From the NCBI GenBank assembly GCA_030680295.1, contig JAUXVU010000001.1, forward strand, positions 1 through 64,000: DNA of 64,000 bases, written 5' to 3'. Below the pieces are notes generated by a model. That model did no database searches. It saw nothing but the letters and a program-made list of their open reading frames with translations, and was not told where the DNA came from. This document shows positions 37,418-47,528 of the stretch, one piece after another. Origin of the DNA: Moraxellaceae bacterium. Its GTDB lineage: Bacteria; Pseudomonadota; Gammaproteobacteria; Pseudomonadales; Moraxellaceae. Made by a program: the position numbers and the translations under genes. Each line of letters begins with the position of its first letter. The first letter of the stretch is position 1.

Positions 37418-38941
37418 TTAACTTTCAGGGCGCATATGCGGGAACAAAATCACATCGCGAATGCTAGGTGAGTCAGTAAACAACATCACTAAGCGGTCAA
37501 TACCAATGCCCTCGCCTGCTGTTGGAGGCAAACCATATTCCAGTGCACGAATATAGTCGGCGTCATAATGCATGGCTTCATCATCACCGGCATCTTTCTC
37601 ACGTACTTGTTGCAGGAAACGTTCAGCCTGATCTTCCGGATCATTAAGCTCAGAAAAACCGTTGGCAATTTCACGACCACCAATAAAGAACTCAAAACGA
37701 TCGGTAATGAATTCATTGTCATCATTACGACGCGCCAATGGCGACACTTCGGCAGGGTATTCAGTAATAAAGGTTGGCTGACGCAGTTGTGTTTCAACCG
37801 TTTCTTCAAAGATCAGCGTGTGTAACTTGCCGATGCCCCAGATAGGCTTAACCTGCATTTTCAGCTGAGTGCGCACCACTTCTGCGGCTTGCTCAAAGTC
37901 CCAAAGCTGCTCACGGGTCAGGTGCGGGTTGTATTTCAGAATCGCATCCACCATGGACAGACGATCAAACTTCGCACCAAAATCAAATACTTCACCTTGG
38001 TACGGCACTTGAGTCGAGCCCAGAATGTCCTGTGCCAATGTACGCAACATGTCTTCGGTCAAATCCATCAGATCACGGTAATCAGCATAAGCCTGATAGA
38101 ACTCGATCATGGTGAATTCAGGATTGTGGCGAGTCGACACACCTTCATTACGGAAGTTGCGGTTGATTTCAAACACACGCTCAAAACCACCAACCACCAA
38201 GCGCTTCAAATACAGCTCAGGGGCAATACGCAAAAACAGCGGCATATCTAACGCATTGTGATGGGTATTAAATGGCTTGGCCGCTGCACCACCGGGGATG
38301 ACATGCATCATCGGTGTTTCCACTTCCATAAAGTCGCGACCCGCCATAAAGCGGCGAACACCTTCAATGACCTGCGAACGAATACGGAATGTGCGACGTG
38401 TGTCTTCACTGACAATCAGGTCAACATAACGCTGACGATATTTCATTTCCTGATCGGCCATGCCGTGGAACTTATCCGGCAGCGGACGCAAACCTTTGGT
38501 CAGCATACGCAGGCTTTCAACATGCAAGGAAAGCTCGCCGGTTTTGGTCTTAAACACATAACCCTGTGCACCAAAAATGTCGCCCAAATCGCTGTGCTTA
38601 AACGCCGCATAGGCTTCTTCACCAATGGCATCACGCGAAATATAAAGCTGAATGCGCCCGCCCATATCTTGAATCGTGGCAAAGCTGGCTTTACCCATGA
38701 CACGTTTCAGCATCATACGGCCAGCCACCGAGAATCGATGTTGCTCGGCCGCCAAAACCTCTGACTCCACTTCGTCAAAGCGCGCATGTAAGTCCGAGGC
38801 TAAAGCATCACGACGAAAGTCATTGGGAAACGCTTGGCCTTGCTCACGAATAGCAGCCAGCTTTTGCTTACGCTCAGCGATCAGCTTGTTGACATCTGGC
38901 ACGGGCACTTCATTGGCATTATTAGGCGTTGTGTCGGTCAT
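37418..38941 (-). CDS. lysS: Lysine--tRNA ligase (class II)
   Basis: A 507-residue LysRS. It has an N-terminal OB-fold anticodon-binding domain (about residues 70-180) and a class II catalytic domain with motif 2 ([15 protein letters not shown]) and motif 3 ([11 protein letters not shown]). It attaches lysine to tRNA-Lys. It lies 11 bp after prfB, the common prfB-lysS operon. Confidence 0.97.
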   Translation of the reverse strand: MTDTTPNNANEVPVPDVNKLIAERKQKLAAIREQGQAFPNDFRRDALASDLHARFDEVESEVLAAEQHRFSVAGRMMLKRVMGKASFATIQDMGGRIQLYISRDAIGEEAYAAFKHSDLGDIFGAQGYVFKTKTGELSLHVESLRMLTKGLRPLPDKFHGMADQEMKYRQRYVDLIVSEDTRRTFRIRSQVIEGVRRFMAGRDFMEVETPMMHVIPGGAAAKPFNTHHNALDMPLFLRIAPELYLKRLVVGGFERVFEINRNFRNEGVSTRHNPEFTMIEFYQAYADYRDLMDLTEDMLRTLAQDILGSTQVPYQGEVFDFGAKFDRLSMVDAILKYNPHLTREQLWDFEQAAEVVRTQLKMQVKPIWGIGKLHTLIFEETVETQLRQPTFITEYPAEVSPLARRNDDNEFITDRFEFFIGGREIANGFSELNDPEDQAERFLQQVREKDAGDDEAMHYDADYIRALEYGLPPTAGEGIGIDRLVMLFTDSPSIRDVILFPHMRPES

Positions 38942-38952
38942 GGTTATTTCTC

Positions 38953-40048
38953 TTACAAGCCCATTTTTAATGAGGCTTCAATAAACTGGTCAATATCACC
39001 ATCTAAGACGGCGTTCGGGTTGGAGCTTTCAACATTGCTACGCAAATCTTTTACGCGTGATTGGTCGAGTACATAAGAACGAATCTGGTGGCCCCAACCA
39101 ATGTCAGACTTGGTGTCTTCCATGGCCTGTTTGGCCTCACTCCTTTTCATCACTTCTAATTCATACAAACGTGCGCGCAACATTTTCCAAGCACGATCAC
39201 GGTTGGCGTGCTGCGAGCGCTCATTTTGGCAAGCAACCACAGTATTAGTAGGAACGTGAGTCAAACGAACGGCTGAATCGGTTTTGTTAATGTGCTGACC
39301 ACCGGCACCACTGGCACGGTAGGTGTCAGTGCGCACATCGGATGGGTTGATATCAATTTCAATATCATCATCAATTTCTGGCGACACAAACACCGCAGTA
39401 AATGAGGTATGTCGGCGATTGTCCGAGTCAAATGGCGACTTACGCACTAAGCGGTGAATGCCGGTCTCGGTACGTAACCAACCAAAGGCATACTCGCCCT
39501 CAATACGGATGGTGGCAGACTTAATGCCGGCGACATCGCCATCCGATACTTCCATCACTTCAGCCTTAAAGTCATGCTGATCGGCCCAGCGCAAATACAT
39601 GCGTAATAAAATATTGGCCCAATCCTGAGCTTCCGTACCACCGGCGCCGGCTTGGATATCCAAAAACGCACTATTAGCGTCCATCTCACCGGAAAACATG
39701 CGACGGAACTCTAAGTCCGAGACCAGCTTGTCGAGCTCATCAAGTTCACTGGTGACATCGACCAAAGTGCCTTCGTCATCTTCTTCCACTGCCAAGTCGA
39801 GCAGGTCTCTCGCATCCACCAAACCACTGGTTAAACGGTCGATGGTGACCACCACGCCTTCTAGGGCAGTTCGCTCTTTACCGATGGCTTGTGCTCGGGC
39901 GGGGTCATTCCACAGGGCAGGATCTTCTAGCTCGCGCATCACTTCTTCTAAGCGCTCTTGCTTCAGATCATAGTCAAAGATACCCCCGGAGCGACTCACT
40001 GCGCTCGCTGAGATCTTTAATACGAAGTAGGTAAGGATTAATTTCCAT
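38953..40048 (-). CDS. prfB: Peptide chain release factor 2 (programmed +1 frameshift)
   Basis: RF2 ends translation at UGA and UAA. The protein is made from two frames: ATG at 40048 opens 24 codons (M-E-I-N-P-Y to R-G-Y-L), then an in-frame TGA (39974-39976) is bypassed by +1 shift into the main frame, which runs from D-Y-D to the stop at 38953. The total is about 364 residues. The G-G-Q motif that triggers peptide release is present in G-A-G-G-Q-H-I-N-K. The reading frame beginning at 39999 alone would miss the true N-terminus. It is followed by lysS. Confidence 0.96.
39973..39989 (-). other. Programmed +1 frameshift site of prfB
   Basis: On the - strand it reads CGG-GGG-TAT-CTT-TGA-C: a Shine-Dalgarno-like G run three bases before the slippery CTT and stop TGA followed by C. 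This is the classic RF2 autoregulatory signal, in which low RF2 favours slippage. Confidence 0.95.
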
Positions 40049-40099
40049 GACAGCCAAAACCAAAGTCAAATAAAGGGCGAAATTGTACCGGAAAACGCA

Positions 40100-41854
40100 C
40101 TAAAGCGCTTTTAATGACTCAATCCGTAACTGCAATGTTTCCATGCCGCGAAAATAGTTTAAATCCAAGCGATAGGCCAGGCGAACACGCTTACAGGCGG
40201 TATTTGGCCAGCGGTGCCTATCCACATTAAAGGCAATCGCATCAAGCACACGGTTAGAGTCCGGATGGCACACACTAAGCTTTAGGTGTTTTTCTTTTAA
40301 CACACGCTGATCAAGGCAAATAAACTCACCCTCAAACAGTGGCTCCGGAAAGGATTGGCCCCAAGGAGCTGCGCTGCGTAACTGCTGGGCTAAGGACTCA
40401 GTGAAGTCTTGTGCGGATAACTCACCATCGGTCATTAATACCGCCGCCAATAACTCCGGAGTGACCACCTCGGTTAAAGCAGCCTGAAATGCCTGCCGAA
40501 ACGCCACCAAATTTGCTGCGGGCAAGCTCAGGCCAGCGGCCATGGCATGACCACCAAACCGCGTAATTAAGCCCGGATGTTGTGTCGCCACACGATCAAG
40601 TACATCACGAATATGCACACCGGTTATTGAGCGTGCCGAACCTTTAAGCTCCGCCGGCGTCTCATCAAAGGCTGGCGGTTTAGCTGGCGCAAAAGCAATG
40701 ACGGGTCGATGCAAACGCTCTTTGATTCGCCCCGCCAAGATACCAATGACACCTTGGTGCCAGTGCCTGTCATACAGCACCATGCCCGCCGGCAAACCAC
40801 CTTCATCCAAGCGCAGGGCGTTTAAAGCGGACAACGCTTCTTGCTGCATGCCCGCCTCGATTTCACGGCGGGCATGGTTGAGCTCATCTAATTCAGCGGC
40901 ATAACGTAGCGCTTGTGCAGGATCATCCGTTAATAAACAACGAATGCCTTCCGCCATATCATCCAAGCGGCCCGCTGCATTCAAGCGTGGCGCAACGACA
41001 AAACCTAAGTCGCTGGCGACTAAACGCGCCGCGTCACGCTGTGCCATTTTCAGCAACGCGGTGATGCCAGCACAACAGCGCCCGGCACGAATACGCGCCA
41101 AACCTTGATGCACTAAACGACGATTATTGCCATCCAAACCCACCACATCGGCAACTGTGCCTAAGGCCACTAGGTCTAAATAATCTGCCATGTTTGGTGC
41201 ATTAACACCGCGCTGATCAAACCAGCCGGTGTCACGCAGCCGTGAACGTAGTGCCGACAACACATAAAACACCACACCCACACCGGCTAAATGTTTGCTC
41301 GGAAAGTCACAGCCCGTTTGGTTGGGATTCACAATGGCATCAGCCGCTGGCAATGTATCGCCGGGCAAATGATGATCAGTGATGAGAACATGCACACCCG
41401 CCGCTTTGGCCGCCGCCACGCCTTCTACGCTGGCAATGCCGTTATCAACGGTAATGATTAAGTCCGGCTGCAAAGTCTGCAGCGCCTGCGCCACAATTTC
41501 TGGCGTCAGACCATAACCATACTCAAAACGGTTAGGCACTAAAAAGTCAACAAAACCTGCACCCATGGCTCGCAGCGCACGCACGCTCAGCGCTGTACTG
41601 GTAGCACCGTCAGCGTCAAAGTCACCAATAATGATAATGCGCCACTGCTGAGTAATGGCTTGTTCCAGCAGCGTTAGTGCCGCGGATAAACCTTGCAGTT
41701 GTTGTGGTGAATGCAGCTGATTCAGACCTAGGGCAAGGTCGTCATTGGAAGAGATGCCGCGAGCAGCAAACACTCGCGACAACACCGGATGCACACCCGC
41801 TAAAGCGCGGGTGCCATCCGGGATAGGACGTTGTAACCAGGTGATCTCGCTCAC
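40100..41854 (-). CDS. recJ: Single-stranded-DNA-specific 5'-3' exonuclease RecJ
   Basis: A 584-residue DHH/DHHA1-family nuclease that acts in recombination and mismatch repair. Visible motifs are G-D-F-D-A-D-G-A-T-S (motif I), I-T-D-H-H-L-P-G (DHH), V-N-P-N-Q, and G-G-H-A-M-A-A-G-L in the DHHA1 domain (about residue 440). The start overlaps the thrC stop by 4 bp (ATGA). It lies in the hom-thrC-recJ-prfB-lysS gene order seen in related bacteria. Confidence 0.96.
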   Translation of the reverse strand: MSEITWLQRPIPDGTRALAGVHPVLSRVFAARGISSNDDLALGLNQLHSPQQLQGLSAALTLLEQAITQQWRIIIIGDFDADGATSTALSVRALRAMGAGFVDFLVPNRFEYGYGLTPEIVAQALQTLQPDLIITVDNGIASVEGVAAAKAAGVHVLITDHHLPGDTLPAADAIVNPNQTGCDFPSKHLAGVGVVFYVLSALRSRLRDTGWFDQRGVNAPNMADYLDLVALGTVADVVGLDGNNRRLVHQGLARIRAGRCCAGITALLKMAQRDAARLVASDLGFVVAPRLNAAGRLDDMAEGIRCLLTDDPAQALRYAAELDELNHARREIEAGMQQEALSALNALRLDEGGLPAGMVLYDRHWHQGVIGILAGRIKERLHRPVIAFAPAKPPAFDETPAELKGSARSITGVHIRDVLDRVATQHPGLITRFGGHAMAAGLSLPAANLVAFRQAFQAALTEVVTPELLAAVLMTDGELSAQDFTESLAQQLRSAAPWGQSFPEPLFEGEFICLDQRVLKEKHLKLSVCHPDSNRVLDAIAFNVDRHRWPNTACKRVRLAYRLDLNYFRGMETLQLRIESLKAL

Positions 41855-42999
41855 AGAGCCATAGTTTGCAAAATACTATCGCGCACTTGGCTCAGTTCAG
41901 CATCAATGGTTTTCACAATAGAAGAACTGCACTGGCTAATAGCGGTATCCGGATCTTTCAAACCATTACCGGTCAAAGTACACACAATGGTTGAGCCTTC
42001 TGGAATACGACCATTTTTGATGTCGCGAATAGCGCCACCGAGTGATGCCGCCGAAGCTGGCTCACAGAAAATGCCTTCACTCATGGCCAATAAACGCTGA
42101 GTGTCTAAGATTTCCTGATCGCTGAGTTCATCAAACCAGCCACCGGACTCATCCATCACTTTATGCGCTTGTGTCCAGCTTTGTGGATTTCCAATACGAA
42201 TCGCCGTAGCAACGGTTTCTGGCTGTTTGACCGCTTCACCACGCACAAACGGTGCCGAACCTGCCGCTTGATAACCGATCATTTTTGGACGGCTGCCAAT
42301 CATTGGGCCACCGGCATAACGGCAATGGCCTTCACAAAACGAGCAGGACTCAGTGACTTTGGTGCCAGCAGGTGTTGAATACTCGCAGTAACCAATCCAA
42401 TGTGCGGTAATGTTACCGGCATTACCCACGGGTAAGCAGTGATAGTCTGGCGCACGGCCTAACTCTTCAACAATTTCAAAGGCCGCTGTTTTTTGACCTT
42501 GCAAACGGAAAGGGTTCACCGAGTTAACAATGGTCACCGGCGCTTCATGAGCCACCTGCTTTACCAACTCCATACCATCATCAAAATTGCCACGAATTTG
42601 CAGAGTGATGGCACCGTACATCATGGCCTGAGCCATTTTGCCCATGGCAATTTTGCCTTCGGGAATCAACACAAACGCTTTGATACCAGCACGGGCAGCA
42701 TAAGCAGCAGCGGCAGCCGAGGTGTTGCCGGTTGAGGCGCAAATAATCGCTTTTGAGCCGGCTTCAACAGCTTTTGTCACCGCCATGGTCATGCCGCGAT
42801 CTTTAAACGAACCGGTTGGGTTTAAGCCTTCGTACTTGACGTAAATATCCACATCTTTGCCAATCAAGGCCGGGATATTCTTGAGGCGAATTAGCGGCGT
42901 ATTGCCTTCGCCTAAAGAAATAATACGCGTGTCGTCATTCACCGGCAGTTTGTCGCGGTAACGATTGATTAGTCCGGTGTAACGGTGGCCAAAGCTCAT
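41851..42999 (-). CDS. thrC: Threonine synthase with a cysteine-rich insertion
   Basis: A 382-residue PLP enzyme converting O-phosphohomoserine to threonine. The PLP lysine is K66 in G-S-F-K-D-R-G, and the phosphate-binding S-T-G-N-T-S loop and a C-terminal L-T-G-N-G-L-K-D are present. Between about residues 214 and 238 there is an insertion with C219-x2-C222-x3-C226 (plus C205 nearby) that I do not expect in standard short threonine synthases; it looks able to bind a metal. The gene overlaps hom and recJ by 4 bp each, so all three are translationally coupled. Confidence 0.93.
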   Translation of the reverse strand: MSFGHRYTGLINRYRDKLPVNDDTRIISLGEGNTPLIRLKNIPALIGKDVDIYVKYEGLNPTGSFKDRGMTMAVTKAVEAGSKAIICASTGNTSAAAAAYAARAGIKAFVLIPEGKIAMGKMAQAMMYGAITLQIRGNFDDGMELVKQVAHEAPVTIVNSVNPFRLQGQKTAAFEIVEELGRAPDYHCLPVGNAGNITAHWIGYCEYSTPAGTKVTESCSFCEGHCRYAGGPMIGSRPKMIGYQAAGSAPFVRGEAVKQPETVATAIRIGNPQSWTQAHKVMDESGGWFDELSDQEILDTQRLLAMSEGIFCEPASAASLGGAIRDIKNGRIPEGSTIVCTLTGNGLKDPDTAISQCSSSIVKTIDAELSQVRDSILQTMAL

Positions 43000-44300
43000 G
43001 CCAGTGTCTCCATGCGAATACGAGTGACTGGCGCGACAATTTCTGTCAGCGCCTGCAATTCAGTGATGGCAGCGTTCATTTCACGCTCAACCACCAGTTT
43101 TGTCAAAATAATGACCGGCACGGTACCGGCTGCATCATCAGCAGGTTTTTGCAAAATCGCTTCGATGTTAATGCCGTGCTGGCTGAGGATACGCGTCACA
43201 TCCGCTAACACACCGGGACGGTCCAGTGCTTGCAAACGCAGGTAATACGCAGTCACCACCTCTTCCATCGGCAGGATAGGCGTATTGGCCATGGCATGCG
43301 GCATAAAGGCTAAATGCGGCACGCTATGCAGTTTTTCTGCGGTCAAAGCACGTACCAAATCAACCACGTCCGCCACCACCGCAGAAGCGGTAGGACCTGC
43401 ACCAGCGCCAGCGCCGTAATACAAGGTTGGGCCCACGGGATCGGACTGCACCAAGATGGCATTTTTCACGCCATTCACATTGGCGATCAAGCGGTCTTGT
43501 GGAATCAAGGTTGGGTGCACACGCAGCTCAATCCCTTTGGCTGACTGACGGGCAATACCTAAGTGTTTAATACGGAAACCTAACTCTTCAGCATAGGCGA
43601 CATCATCACGGGTTAACTTGGTGATGCCTTCCATAAAGACTTTGCTGAACTGCAGCGGCACACCAAACGCCAAGGAAGCCATAATGGTTAGCTTGTGGGC
43701 GGCATCATTACCTTCCACATCAAAGGCTGGATCGGCTTCGGCATAACCAAGGGCTTGTGCTTCTACTAGCACGTCCTCAAAGTCACGGCCTTTGTCGCGC
43801 ATTTCGGTCAGAATAAAGTTGCCGGTGCCGTTAATAATGCCTGCTAACCAATCAATACGATTGGCGGCCAGACCTTCACGCAGCACTTTAATGATGGGCA
43901 CGCCCCCCGCCACAGCCGCTTCAAAGGCAACATGCACACCCTTGGCTTCAGCAGCGGCAAAAATTTCATTGCCATGTTCGGCTAACAACCATTTGTTGGC
44001 GGTAACCACATGTTTACCATTGGCAATTGCCGCCATCACTACAGCACGGGCATCGGTAATGCCGCCAATGACTTCGACCACAATATCAACCGCCGGGTCT
44101 TGCACCACCGACATAATATCGGCGCTAACAACAATGCCTAATGCCGTTAAGTCCGGACGAGGACGGCGAACGCCCACATGCGAAACGGTAATGGTACGAC
44201 CTGTACGACGTGACAACTCTTCTGCGTTATCGCGAATAAGATTCAAGGCGCCGCCGCCAACGGTGCCAAGTCCGACGATTCCAATATTGACCGGTTTCAC
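42996..44300 (-). CDS. hom: Homoserine dehydrogenase
   Basis: About 434 residues. It reduces aspartate semialdehyde to homoserine on the way to threonine and methionine. It has an N-terminal Rossmann motif (G-I-V-G-L-G-T-V-G-G-G), a catalytic domain with N-G-T-G-N-F-I-L and a C-terminal ACT domain (about residues 350-430) for threonine feedback. The GTG start at 44300 (M-K-P-V-N-I-G) is chosen because the family begins there and AGGTGG is upstream; ATG at 44327 is an alternative. It is the first gene before thrC and recJ. Confidence 0.95.
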   Translation of the reverse strand: MKPVNIGIVGLGTVGGGALNLIRDNAEELSRRTGRTITVSHVGVRRPRPDLTALGIVVSADIMSVVQDPAVDIVVEVIGGITDARAVVMAAIANGKHVVTANKWLLAEHGNEIFAAAEAKGVHVAFEAAVAGGVPIIKVLREGLAANRIDWLAGIINGTGNFILTEMRDKGRDFEDVLVEAQALGYAEADPAFDVEGNDAAHKLTIMASLAFGVPLQFSKVFMEGITKLTRDDVAYAEELGFRIKHLGIARQSAKGIELRVHPTLIPQDRLIANVNGVKNAILVQSDPVGPTLYYGAGAGAGPTASAVVADVVDLVRALTAEKLHSVPHLAFMPHAMANTPILPMEEVVTAYYLRLQALDRPGVLADVTRILSQHGINIEAILQKPADDAAGTVPVIILTKLVVEREMNAAITELQALTEIVAPVTRIRMETLA

Positions 44301-44326
44301 AAGCCCACCTGATGTTTTAAATAACA

Positions 44327-44350
44327 CAACGCCGGCTAATACCGGCGTTG
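44327..44350 (-). terminator. Hairpin between dsbC and hom
   Basis: A perfect 9-bp stem (CAACGCCGG with CCGGCGTTG) and a 6-nt loop lie about 60 bp after the dsbC stop. On the - strand the following sequence has only a weak T run, so it may be an attenuating hairpin. Confidence 0.5.
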
Positions 44351-44407
44351 CAAAAAGAGACTGCGCATTATAACGGCAGCCTTTGATTTGTCGAACGTTC
44401 CACTGCG

Positions 44408-45217
44408 CTATTTCAGTTGTAAACGCTCGGCCAATTGCGCTGCAGTGACATATCCACCCACATTTACACCTTTGCTAGTGAATATGGCAGGCGTGCCTTG
44501 TACACCCATTTTTTGCCCCAATGCATATTGGGCTTCAATCGGCGCTTTGCAGCCGGCTTTGCCATCAGCAACACGCCCACCACCTTTCACAATCGTCATC
44601 GCTTTATCCGGTGTTGGGTGACACCAAATATCACGCATCACTTTGCTAGTGCCGCTATCAGGACCAGTACGCGGTAGGTTGCGTGGGTAAGCCAAATAAC
44701 GCACTTCAATACCCATACGATTCATTGCTGGCACCTCTTCATGCAGTCGACGGCAATAACCACAATCGGTATCGGTAAATACGGTGATGACTTCTTTTGC
44801 TTTTCCTTTGGCAGGGAATATCACCATGTCTTGGCGTTTTAGCGTTTTCATCAATTCAACTCGCTTACGGCCCATAGCTTCGTCAGTCAAACTCACTAAA
44901 CGTTGACCATCAAATCGAGAAATATCGCCACGCAGCAAGTGTTTACCATCTTCACTGACATAAATAATGCCGCTTTCGAGCTCAACCTCAACCAGTCCTG
45001 GAATGGCGCTGGAGCGGATTTCTTGAATCGGCACATCGGGCGAAAAACTCAGCAGACTGTCACGTACTGCCGCAAAGTCGCCGCTCGCTGATTTTGTCGT
45101 AGCAGTGGCCTTGGGCTTTTCAGCCTTTTTATCTGAGTCATCTGCTTGCAGACAACCGGTCATAAGCGCTGAAGTGATCATCACACTAGCCAGCCAACGA
45201 CGATTCAATAAACCCAT
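44408..45217 (-). CDS. dsbC: Thiol:disulfide interchange protein DsbC, possibly lipid-anchored
   Basis: A 269-residue periplasmic disulfide isomerase. It has an N-terminal dimerisation domain (about residues 50-110) and a thioredoxin-like domain with the active site C-G-Y-C in F-T-D-T-D-C-G-Y-C-R-R-L-H, and the cis-proline loop G-T-P-A-I-F. The signal sequence ends A-L-M-T-G-C22, a lipobox-like site, followed by a ~25-residue Lys/Thr/Ala linker, so this DsbC may be a lipoprotein. The -3 residue is Met, not the preferred Leu, so this is uncertain. It lies 53 bp downstream of xerD. Confidence 0.9.
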   Translation of the reverse strand: MGLLNRRWLASVMITSALMTGCLQADDSDKKAEKPKATATTKSASGDFAAVRDSLLSFSPDVPIQEIRSSAIPGLVEVELESGIIYVSEDGKHLLRGDISRFDGQRLVSLTDEAMGRKRVELMKTLKRQDMVIFPAKGKAKEVITVFTDTDCGYCRRLHEEVPAMNRMGIEVRYLAYPRNLPRTGPDSGTSKVMRDIWCHPTPDKAMTIVKGGGRVADGKAGCKAPIEAQYALGQKMGVQGTPAIFTSKGVNVGGYVTAAQLAERLQLK

Positions 45218-45270
45218 TTTATTCTCCTATTCTTTAGCGCCAAGAGCATAAGGCATTGTGGACGTTTACG

Positions 45271-46176
45271 TCAGCCTCGCGGATGGTGTTGTGCATGCAA
45301 TGTTTGTAAACGCTGGCGAGCTACATGAGTGTAGATTTGCGTAGTGGACAAATCACTATGCCCCAACAGCAGTTGAATAACGCGCAAATCAGCACCATGA
45401 TTAAGTAAGTGTGTAGCAAAAGCATGACGCAATGTATGAGGTGAAACCACCTTAGTGATGCCTGCCAATACGGTATAACGCTTAATGAGATGCCAAAAAT
45501 TTTCACGCGTCATGGCACTGCCACGGCGGCTCACAAACACCGCGGCAACTACCTTACCAGCAAGCAACTCAGGTCGCGATTGGTCAAGATAACGTTGCAG
45601 CCATAACGCGGCCTCCTCACCTAAGGGTACCAAGCGTTCTTTTTGGCCTTTGCCCATCACGCGTAAATAACCGGCCGATAAATTCAACGCCGCCACTGGC
45701 AAATTAACCAGCTCACTCACCCGTAAACCACAAGCATACAAAAGCTCAATCATGGCTTTATCACGCAGCCCTAGTGCTGTGCTGGTGTCAGGTGCAGCAA
45801 GCAATGCTTCGACGTCCGCTTCGGATAAGTCCTTTGGCAAGGGGCGCCCTAATCGTGGCGACTCTAAATTAATGGTGATGTCAGTCGACACTAAGCCGCG
45901 CTTTAACCATCCTTGCCAAGCACGACGGCAAGCCGATTGTAACCGGGCTAATGAGCGTGGGCTTTTGGCCATGACCGTGGCATCGGCAAAATAGGCCGTT
46001 AGTGCTGCTGCATCTAGGGACTTTAATGATTTAGGGGCCCACCACTGTGCCACTAATGCCAAATCAGAGACGTAAGCTTTGCGGGTATGCACACTCAGGC
46101 CCTCAGCTGATAACTGATGGCGAAACGCAGTAAGCAAGGCATCTGATTCGGACGGTACTAATGTCGGCTCTGTCAT
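45271..46176 (-). CDS. xerD: Tyrosine recombinase XerD
   Basis: A 301-residue site-specific recombinase that with XerC resolves chromosome dimers at dif. It has an N-terminal core-binding SAM-like domain (to about residue 105) and a catalytic domain with the Arg in A-C-G-L-R-V-S-E-L, H-T-L-R-H-A-F-A, the second H in L-G-H-S and the nucleophilic tyrosine in Q-I-Y-T-H-V. The xerD-dsbC-hom order is common in pseudomonads, so it is a core gene, not an island integrase. Confidence 0.95.
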   Translation of the reverse strand: MTEPTLVPSESDALLTAFRHQLSAEGLSVHTRKAYVSDLALVAQWWAPKSLKSLDAAALTAYFADATVMAKSPRSLARLQSACRRAWQGWLKRGLVSTDITINLESPRLGRPLPKDLSEADVEALLAAPDTSTALGLRDKAMIELLYACGLRVSELVNLPVAALNLSAGYLRVMGKGQKERLVPLGEEAALWLQRYLDQSRPELLAGKVVAAVFVSRRGSAMTRENFWHLIKRYTVLAGITKVVSPHTLRHAFATHLLNHGADLRVIQLLLGHSDLSTTQIYTHVARQRLQTLHAQHHPRG

Positions 46177-46201
46177 AACACCACTATAGCCCCTGGCCAG
46201 A

Positions 46202-46238
46202 AAAGAAAGAACCCGCTACAAGAGCGGGTTCTTTCTTT
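46202..46238 (-). terminator. Strong terminator after rplS
   Basis: A perfect 16-bp inverted repeat with a 5-nt loop, rich in A on one side and T on the other, between rplS and xerD. It is strong and may work in both directions. Confidence 0.85.
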
Positions 46239-46287
46239 AACAGCATCATTAGCTGCGGCATAAGCCGCCTTAGCATTACCGAAGTAA

Positions 46288-46659
46288 TTACTTAGGCGCG
46301 CGTGGTGCCAGCTTCTCTTTGATACGTGCAGACTTACCTGAACGATCACGGAGGTAGTACAGCTTGGCACGGCGAACAGAACCGCGACGCTTAACTTCAA
46401 TGCTCGCAACCACTGGCGAATGCGTTTGGAACACACGTTCCACGCCAATGCCATTGGAAATCTTACGAACTGTGAAAGCTGAGTTCAGACCACGATTTTT
46501 GATTGCAATAACCACGCCTTCATAGGCCTGGAGACGCTCACGATCGCCTTCCTTAACTTTCACTTGAACAACAACCGTGTCACCTGGAGCAAAAGATGGA
46601 ATATCTTGCTTCAGCTGGGCGGTTTCTACTGCTTGAACCAGGGGGTGCTTACCACTCAT
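46288..46659 (-). CDS. rplS: 50S ribosomal protein L19
   Basis: A 123-residue ribosomal protein at the 30S-50S interface. The family pattern F-x-P-G-D-T-V-V-V, [23 protein letters not shown] and [11 protein letters not shown] is complete. Start 46659 (M-S-G-K-H) has GGAG about 9 bp upstream; the frame could extend five codons further. It is the last gene of rpsP-rimM-trmD-rplS. Confidence 0.97.
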   Translation of the reverse strand: MSGKHPLVQAVETAQLKQDIPSFAPGDTVVVQVKVKEGDRERLQAYEGVVIAIKNRGLNSAFTVRKISNGIGVERVFQTHSPVVASIEVKRRGSVRRAKLYYLRDRSGKSARIKEKLAPRAPK

Positions 46660-46757
46660 GGTTTGTCTCTCCACTTCCGGTCACAGAGGCTACGCGCATA
46701 CTGACCCATCAGACTAAGATCATAGAGGCTAATCGCATATGATCCACGTGCACACCG

Positions 46758-47510
46758 TTAGGGTTTAGGCAATTCTGCCATCGCCGCCAACAAGGCGTGT
46801 TCTTCGGCACTTAAACTTCGCTTGGCCAACAAATCGGGCCGTCGCGTCTGAGTGCGCCATAAACTTTGCTGCAAACGCCAGCGGCGTATCGCGGCATGAT
46901 CACCGCTTAATAACACCTCAGGCACTGCCATCCCGTCATAAACTTCAGGACGGGTATAATGTGGACAGTCCAATAAGCCATCCACAAACGAATCTTCTTC
47001 TGCCGAGGCCGCACTGTTAAGTACACCCGGCAATAAGCGCGCTACCGCGTCAATCAACACCATGGCCGGCAGCTCACCACCGGACAACACATAATCACCA
47101 ATCGACCATTCAGCGTCGACCTCACTCGCGATTAGGCGCTCATCTACACCTTCATAACGACCACACAGCAAAATCAACGCCTGCTGCTCAGTTGCGATCG
47201 TTTTCACCGCTGCCTGAGTTAACACCTGACCCTGTGGTGACAAATAAATCACCGTCGGTGTTAAACCCTGCGCTTTCGCGGCTTCCCGTGCAGCATTTAA
47301 TGCTCGCCGCAGCGGTTCAATCTGCATCAACATGCCAGGACCACCACCATAAGGGCGATCATCAACACGTCGATAATTGTCTTCGGTAAAGTCTCTTGGG
47401 TTCCAACTGGCTAAGGTTAACTTACCAGTCGCTACTGCTCGCGCGGTGACCCCTGATTCACTAATCGCCCGGAGCATCTCCGGAAACAGCGTAATCAGGC
47501 CAACCCACAT
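46758..47510 (-). CDS. trmD: tRNA (guanine-37-N1)-methyltransferase
   Basis: About 250 residues. A SPOUT-class enzyme that methylates G37 next to the anticodon and prevents +1 frameshifting. It starts [12 protein letters not shown] and contains the trefoil-knot segment [12 protein letters not shown] and [11 protein letters not shown]. Start 47510 has GAGGG upstream; a TTG start at 47528 is less likely. It follows rimM directly. Confidence 0.97.
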   Translation of the reverse strand: MWVGLITLFPEMLRAISESGVTARAVATGKLTLASWNPRDFTEDNYRRVDDRPYGGGPGMLMQIEPLRRALNAAREAAKAQGLTPTVIYLSPQGQVLTQAAVKTIATEQQALILLCGRYEGVDERLIASEVDAEWSIGDYVLSGGELPAMVLIDAVARLLPGVLNSAASAEEDSFVDGLLDCPHYTRPEVYDGMAVPEVLLSGDHAAIRRWRLQQSLWRTQTRRPDLLAKRSLSAEEHALLAAMAELPKP

Positions 47511-47528
47511 GGCAGTGCCCTCAATCAA

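Noticed and set aside
39953-39999. Treating prfB as starting at 39999
   Set aside because: The classic frameshift signal and the upstream M-E-I-N-P-Y codons show the real start is 40048.
45271-46176. XerD as the integrase of the island
   Set aside because: It lies 41 kb away in a conserved core gene order next to dsbC and has standard XerD motifs.
46173-46454. Open frame overlapping rplS and the region before xerD on the same strand
   Set aside because: It runs through a strong terminator and is out of frame with rplS; no domain or ribosome site.
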